This document shows positions 60,232 to 64,000 of a stretch of 64,000 nucleotides of DNA, one piece after another; the first letter of the stretch is position 1; every line of letters begins with the position of its first letter. Source of the stretch: Emcibacter sp. (GTDB taxonomy: Bacteria; Pseudomonadota; Alphaproteobacteria; Sphingomonadales; Emcibacteraceae). The position numbers and the translations under genes are program-made. The notes under the pieces are model-generated. The model was not told where the DNA came from, did not search any database, and saw nothing but the letters and a program-made list of their open reading frames with translations. The stretch is from contig JAIOYI010000002.1 in NCBI GenBank assembly GCA_021741205.1, positions 62,001 to 126,000 of the forward strand. Direction: 5' to 3'.

Positions 60232-62673
60232 ATGAAAAATTGTCATTTTAACAGTATTACCCTTGCCTGCCTGTTATCCCTTACTCTGGGCAATAGCTAT
60301 GGGATGGCGGATAAGTTTGCGGACAATATAGTGACCATTAAGCGGGATGGCTACGGCACACCCCATATCTATGCTAAGAATGATTATGATCTTTTTTATG
60401 GTTACGGCTATGTCTTAGCCGAAGATCGCCTTTATCAGCTCGAAATACTAAAAAGATCAACGCAGGGTAAAGTGGCCGAGGCTCTTGGCAGCGAATTTGT
60501 TGCCTTTGATGAAAAACAGCGCTCTCTTTTTTGGCCTGCGGATATTAAAACTCAAATAGCCAATCTTGATGATAAGACAAAGGGCATCTTCAAGGGCTTT
60601 GCCGCAGGAATAAATAGCCGCATTGCCGACGTCCGCGCCAACCCAAAAAACTTGCTGCCTTTAGAATTTACGCTGAACGGATTTCAACCAGAAGAATGGA
60701 CAGATTATGATGTGGTGATGATGTTTGTTGGCTCTATGCTGCTGCGTTTTGGCGATTTCAATACAGAGCTTGAAAATCAAGACTTTCTATCGGATTTAAT
60801 CAAGGCTCATGGTGCCGAGGATGCATGGAAAATATTCAATGCCGTCATCCCCGCCCGCAATGATTTTGCCCCCACCACCATTCCAAAAGAAGACTGGCAG
60901 CGTGCCCTTCCCCTAACAACATCACGCCCAAGTGGCGACATTAATCCTAAGATTGCGGCTTATGACCCAGAGAAAAGAGGACACGCCTTCAGCAATGCCC
61001 TTGTTCTGGGGCCAGAGCGACTTAAGGATGCCAAAGCGGTCTTAATCAATGGCCCCCAATTTGGCTGGTACGTGCCTGCCTATACCTATTCTGTTGGGTT
61101 TCATAGCCCAGATTGGGATGCGGTCGGTAATGCGCCCGTTGGTTATCCTCTGCCCATGTTTGGCTATAACAAGCATATCGCATGGGGCAGCACATGGGCG
61201 GTTATGGATAATGTGGATGTCTTTCGGGAAAGTTTAAACCCAGAAAATCCGCTGCAATATAAATATAAAGGCCAGTGGAAAGATCTGCGTACGCGGGAAG
61301 AGATCATAAAGGTGAAGGACGGAAACGCCGTATCCTTTACCGCTAAATACAGTGTCCATGGCCCCATAACGCATAGCAATGATCATTATGCCTATGCCAA
61401 AATGCGCGGTTGGGTGGGTCGAGAGCTTGAAACCGTCACAGGGTGGATTGCCGCCACCAGAGCAAAAGACCATGCGGGTTGGCTAAAGGCCGTCAGCAAA
61501 TCGGCATTGAATGTCAATTGGTATTTTGCCGATAAGCAGGGCAATATCGGCTATGGCTCCATGGGGACATACCCCATCAGGGCAAAGGGACATGATAATC
61601 GCCTTCCCGTTAGCGGTGAAGGCGAGATGGATTGGGTTGCCCTGCAATCGCCGATCCAAAATCCGCAAGTCCTCAATCCCTCAAGCCATTATGTGGCAAA
61701 TTGGAATAACAAACCCGGCGCGGGCGTTGATAACCCCGATGAATGGTGGGCCTCTTGGTCCGAGGCCGACCGTATTAAAATCATTGATGATGCGGTTAAA
61801 AAATCTGGAAAAATGACCTCAGATGAAGTTTGGGATCTCATGATGAAAGCGTCCTTTACGGATCCTAATGCGGCCTATTTCAAGCCCTTTATGCTTGCTT
61901 CTCTTACAAATAAAACCGCGGATAATCCGCTTTATTCTGAGGTGCAAAAATCACTAATGGAGTGGGACGGAAGTTTTGCTAAAACCACGGGAAGCGGCAC
62001 CGCGAACTCCGCCGAAAATGGCTATAAACACAGCGGAAATGCGATTTTTCGAGCTTGGCTTGGGGAAATGATGACAGCTGTTTTGTCCGATGATCTACCT
62101 GGCAATATTGGTGGTGTTATCGCCCATGACACGGGCTACGGCACACCCGATAAACCGACATCAGGCGGTCTGAATATTTCTGTCGGACTTAAACTTCTTT
62201 TTGAAGTGATGCAGGGCCGTGGGGGGTATGACTTCCTGAATGGGCAGGCCAGTGATGATCTTTGGATCATAGCACTTGATAAGGCGCTATCAAGTCTCAC
62301 CGCAAAATTCGGCAAAGATATGTCACAATGGCATTTACCCGTTCCCGCTACACGCTTTAAACATGTAAATTTCCTTGGCATACCACAAGCTCTCCCCACC
62401 TATGTGCGGGATGATATGCCCGCCATGAATAGAGGTACTGAAAATAATATGACGGTATTTCATGAGGACTTTAATGCGGATGGTCCAACAGGATATGAAG
62501 TCGTCCCCCCCGGTCAAAGCGGGTTCATAGCCCCAAATGGCGATAAGGCAAAACATTATGACGATCAATATCTGATGTATCAAAATCTACAGAAAAAACA
62601 AACTTGGCTGTCTCAAAAAGATGTCACGGATAATACCGCAAGAACATACACTCTTGCTGTTCCGCAGCATTAA
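60232..62673 (+). CDS. Penicillin-acylase-family N-terminal nucleophile hydrolase
   Basis: An 813-residue exported enzyme. Signal peptide at residues 1-25 (ITLACLLSLTLGNSYG). Alpha part: DGYGTPHIYAKNDYDLFYGYGY near residue 40. The catalytic serine is Ser254 in GHAFSNALVLGP, expected to become the first residue of the beta subunit after self-cleavage. The beta part has GNAPVGYPLPMFGYNKHIAWG and NWNNKPGAG. The family cleaves amides of penicillins, acyl-homoserine lactones or N-acyl amino acids. The usual SNxW is SNAL here. Periplasmic. Next to the D-amino-acid/acyl-CoA region, an N-acyl amino acid substrate is plausible. Confidence 0.88.
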   Translation: MKNCHFNSITLACLLSLTLGNSYGMADKFADNIVTIKRDGYGTPHIYAKNDYDLFYGYGYVLAEDRLYQLEILKRSTQGKVAEALGSEFVAFDEKQRSLFWPADIKTQIANLDDKTKGIFKGFAAGINSRIADVRANPKNLLPLEFTLNGFQPEEWTDYDVVMMFVGSMLLRFGDFNTELENQDFLSDLIKAHGAEDAWKIFNAVIPARNDFAPTTIPKEDWQRALPLTTSRPSGDINPKIAAYDPEKRGHAFSNALVLGPERLKDAKAVLINGPQFGWYVPAYTYSVGFHSPDWDAVGNAPVGYPLPMFGYNKHIAWGSTWAVMDNVDVFRESLNPENPLQYKYKGQWKDLRTREEIIKVKDGNAVSFTAKYSVHGPITHSNDHYAYAKMRGWVGRELETVTGWIAATRAKDHAGWLKAVSKSALNVNWYFADKQGNIGYGSMGTYPIRAKGHDNRLPVSGEGEMDWVALQSPIQNPQVLNPSSHYVANWNNKPGAGVDNPDEWWASWSEADRIKIIDDAVKKSGKMTSDEVWDLMMKASFTDPNAAYFKPFMLASLTNKTADNPLYSEVQKSLMEWDGSFAKTTGSGTANSAENGYKHSGNAIFRAWLGEMMTAVLSDDLPGNIGGVIAHDTGYGTPDKPTSGGLNISVGLKLLFEVMQGRGGYDFLNGQASDDLWIIALDKALSSLTAKFGKDMSQWHLPVPATRFKHVNFLGIPQALPTYVRDDMPAMNRGTENNMTVFHEDFNADGPTGYEVVPPGQSGFIAPNGDKAKHYDDQYLMYQNLQKKQTWLSQKDVTDNTARTYTLAVPQH

Positions 62674-62858
62674 ACCTTGGTGATAATATCAGGATTGCGA
62701 TTTTATCATTGAAATTTAGTGATTTTTATAAATTCAACATTTTGGCTCTCGGTTATATTAATGCATGGCATTTATGATGTTAGCCATAATATATATTTTA
62801 TTAATGCTGGCACGCCCGTATGATGGCCAGAATTCTGTGAAATTATGGGAAATAAGCC

Positions 62859-63566
62859 TTGAAGAAGATTTGTATTATTGGAGCCGCTGGTAAGCTCGGT
62901 AAATATATGGTCCAGCAAACATTAGACCGTGGTTATGACGTCATCGCCGTTTGCAGAAAACAAAGCGTAACAAAGCTTGATGATTTTAAAAACCGAATAA
63001 CAATCATTCCCGGTACTACGAATGATAGAGAAGTTATAAAACGTGCTGTTTCGGGATGTGATGGCGTGTTAACCGTATTAGTCCCATGGGGTGTTCAGCA
63101 ATATTCATCTGGCACAGCTCAGGCAGTACTAGATTTTTCCGAGCCAAATGCTCGCCTGATATTTTCATGCGGATGGCATATCAGTCGGGATGGCAAAGAT
63201 ATCTACTCGTGGAAATTCAAAATTCTTTTAAAGATCTTCGGCAGCCTTGCAAGACTCACTCATTTCGCTGAATTAAATGACCAAGTCGAAGCTTGTAAGA
63301 GAATATTCAAAAGTAAAACTAATTGGACAGTAGTTCGCGGGAGCGATCTCGAAGAAGGGATAAGTCAAGGCCTGCCCGTTTGGAGCAGGCACGTCGGAGA
63401 CCCCATATTAGAGAGCAATCTCACACGACGCATCGATTTTGCCCTGTTTATGGTCGAGGCGCTTGAAAGTCATGATCTCATCCACGAGGCTCCTGCAATT
63501 GTAGGGTGCCAAAGCCAATCTGCCCTGACTTACGCTACAACGAAATCAAAACCGATGGAGTTGTAA
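62859..63566 (+). CDS. NAD(P)-binding NmrA/SDR-type protein
   Basis: A 235-residue atypical short-chain dehydrogenase. Rossmann motif ICIIGAAGKLGKYMVQQTLDRG at the start, DGVLTVLVPWG near residue 70 and FSCGWHISRDG near 110; SNLTRRIDFALFMVE near the end. No clear Tyr-x3-Lys pair, so it may be a sensor or isomerase like NmrA. TTG 62,859 is the start because there is no ATG nearby in frame. A 185-base AT-rich gap before it shows no recognised element. Confidence 0.72.
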   Translation: MKKICIIGAAGKLGKYMVQQTLDRGYDVIAVCRKQSVTKLDDFKNRITIIPGTTNDREVIKRAVSGCDGVLTVLVPWGVQQYSSGTAQAVLDFSEPNARLIFSCGWHISRDGKDIYSWKFKILLKIFGSLARLTHFAELNDQVEACKRIFKSKTNWTVVRGSDLEEGISQGLPVWSRHVGDPILESNLTRRIDFALFMVEALESHDLIHEAPAIVGCQSQSALTYATTKSKPMEL

Positions 63567-63583
63567 AATCAATATTGCATCAT

Positions 63584-64000
63584 TCAGCTCTCTAAAAATG
63601 CCCGCATGAGTTTATTGATCTCGTTTGGTTTTTCCATTGTGCTGAGGTGGCCGCAATGGGAAATCACATGAAATTCTGCATTCGGGATAAGATCGGCCAT
63701 TTCCTGATGCACCTTGGGTGGTGTTAAGGCATCCTGCTCGCCGCAAATAATCAAAGTTGGGCAAGTAATGGTCGGCAGTAAATCACGGGAATCCGGTCTT
63801 GTGATTAAGGCTTGCTGTTGCATTTGAAAGGCCTTAGCACCAACATCGGACGCCATATCCTTTATGCGTTCACATAATTCCTCATCCTTCATATGATCGG
63901 GATGGATTAAATATTCGGTGAGTTCAGCGGCTATGACACGAATGTCTTCTTTTTCCGCTCTTTTTATAAGTCCTTCTCTCATTTCAATCTGTGGCTCACG
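63584..64000 (-). CDS. Alpha/beta hydrolase, C-terminal part (runs off the window)
   Basis: The C-terminal 139 residues of an alpha/beta-hydrolase. The frame stays open to the right edge. Seen: PTLIICGEQDALTPPKVHQEM with the acidic triad residue, and FHVISHCGHLSTMEKPNE with the catalytic histidine. The nucleophile-bearing half is outside the window. The gene is convergent with the NmrA-like gene, 17 bases apart. Probable esterase or lactonase-type activity; substrate unknown. Confidence 0.85.
   Translation of the reverse strand, partial: REPQIEMREGLIKRAEKEDIRVIAAELTEYLIHPDHMKDEELCERIKDMASDVGAKAFQMQQQALITRPDSRDLLPTITCPTLIICGEQDALTPPKVHQEMADLIPNAEFHVISHCGHLSTMEKPNEINKLMRAFLES

Noticed and set aside
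62800-62818. Sigma-54 promoter (TGGCACG) before the NmrA-like gene
   Set aside because: The -12 element is missing at the correct distance (TATGA instead of TTGC).

Overview
The window is a chromosomal segment of a flagellated, low-GC (about 40% by eye) alphaproteobacterium. That placement rests on the short flagellins with FlaF and FlbT, the DUF2336 and DUF4170 proteins, and a pseudaminic-acid flagellin-glycosylation locus with a TPR glycosyltransferase resembling Caulobacter FlmG. I cannot name a genus. No tRNA, rRNA, CRISPR array, insertion sequence or prophage is visible.

Layout. (1) 1-20,260: flagellar and glycosylation island. It holds a rod-binding protein, an FlgN-like protein, two tandem flagellins behind a sigma-54-type promoter, a 12-gene minus-strand operon (15,486 down to 4,439) for pseudaminic acid and related sugars (pseI, pseG, pseB, pseC plus methyltransferases, aminotransferase, WbqC, SpsF-type and Gfo/Idh/MocA enzymes), a separate pseH, a plus-strand aminotransferase, a second SpsF-type protein, flaG, a third flagellin interrupted by a one-base frameshift, flaF and flbT. 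(2) 20,456-30,795: the FlmG-like glycosyltransferase, a MoxR/CoxE-type pair, a response regulator with an HPt protein, a large membrane-anchored coiled-coil protein, a DUF2336 protein and an AGCS symporter. (3) 30,931-39,751: housekeeping and stress genes: cytochrome c, MlaC-like protein, phoH, 2OG-Fe(II) oxygenase, rlmJ, an operon of beta-CASP nuclease, AMP/thymidine phosphorylase and PRPP-synthetase-like genes, and a truncated haemoglobin. (4) 39,798-51,896: the most unusual locus. A tightly coupled minus-strand operon encodes a membrane-anchored FAD/iron-sulfur oxidoreductase, a Sel1-ankyrin protein, a b-type cytochrome-like membrane protein, a 21-haem and a 31-haem c-type cytochrome, and a TPR/beta-barrel outer-membrane protein. 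Divergent to it are thioredoxin-like (CcmG/DsbE) and CcmI-like cytochrome c maturation genes. A perfect 15-bp inverted repeat lies in the shared promoter region. (5) 51,922-58,968: a probable D-glutamate/N-acyl amino acid catabolic region (YkvI-like transporter, DgcN, two enolase-superfamily racemases, a GntR regulator, an acyl-CoA synthetase), with 13-bp direct repeats that look like operators. (6) 59,192-64,000: a reductive-dehalogenase-like/QueG-like ferredoxin protein, a penicillin-acylase-family hydrolase, a NAD(P)-binding protein and a truncated alpha/beta hydrolase.

How it works together (inference). Region 1 makes and decorates flagellin: Pse enzymes make the sugar, the FlmG-like protein probably attaches it, and FlbT and FlaF control flagellin expression and secretion. 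Region 4 looks like a complete electron conduit from a cytoplasmic NAD(P)H/ferredoxin-type enzyme through the inner membrane, across the periplasm by 52 or more haems, to an outer-membrane barrel. It resembles in architecture, though not demonstrably in sequence, the porin-cytochrome systems used for extracellular electron transfer. This is the best candidate for an undescribed system in the window.
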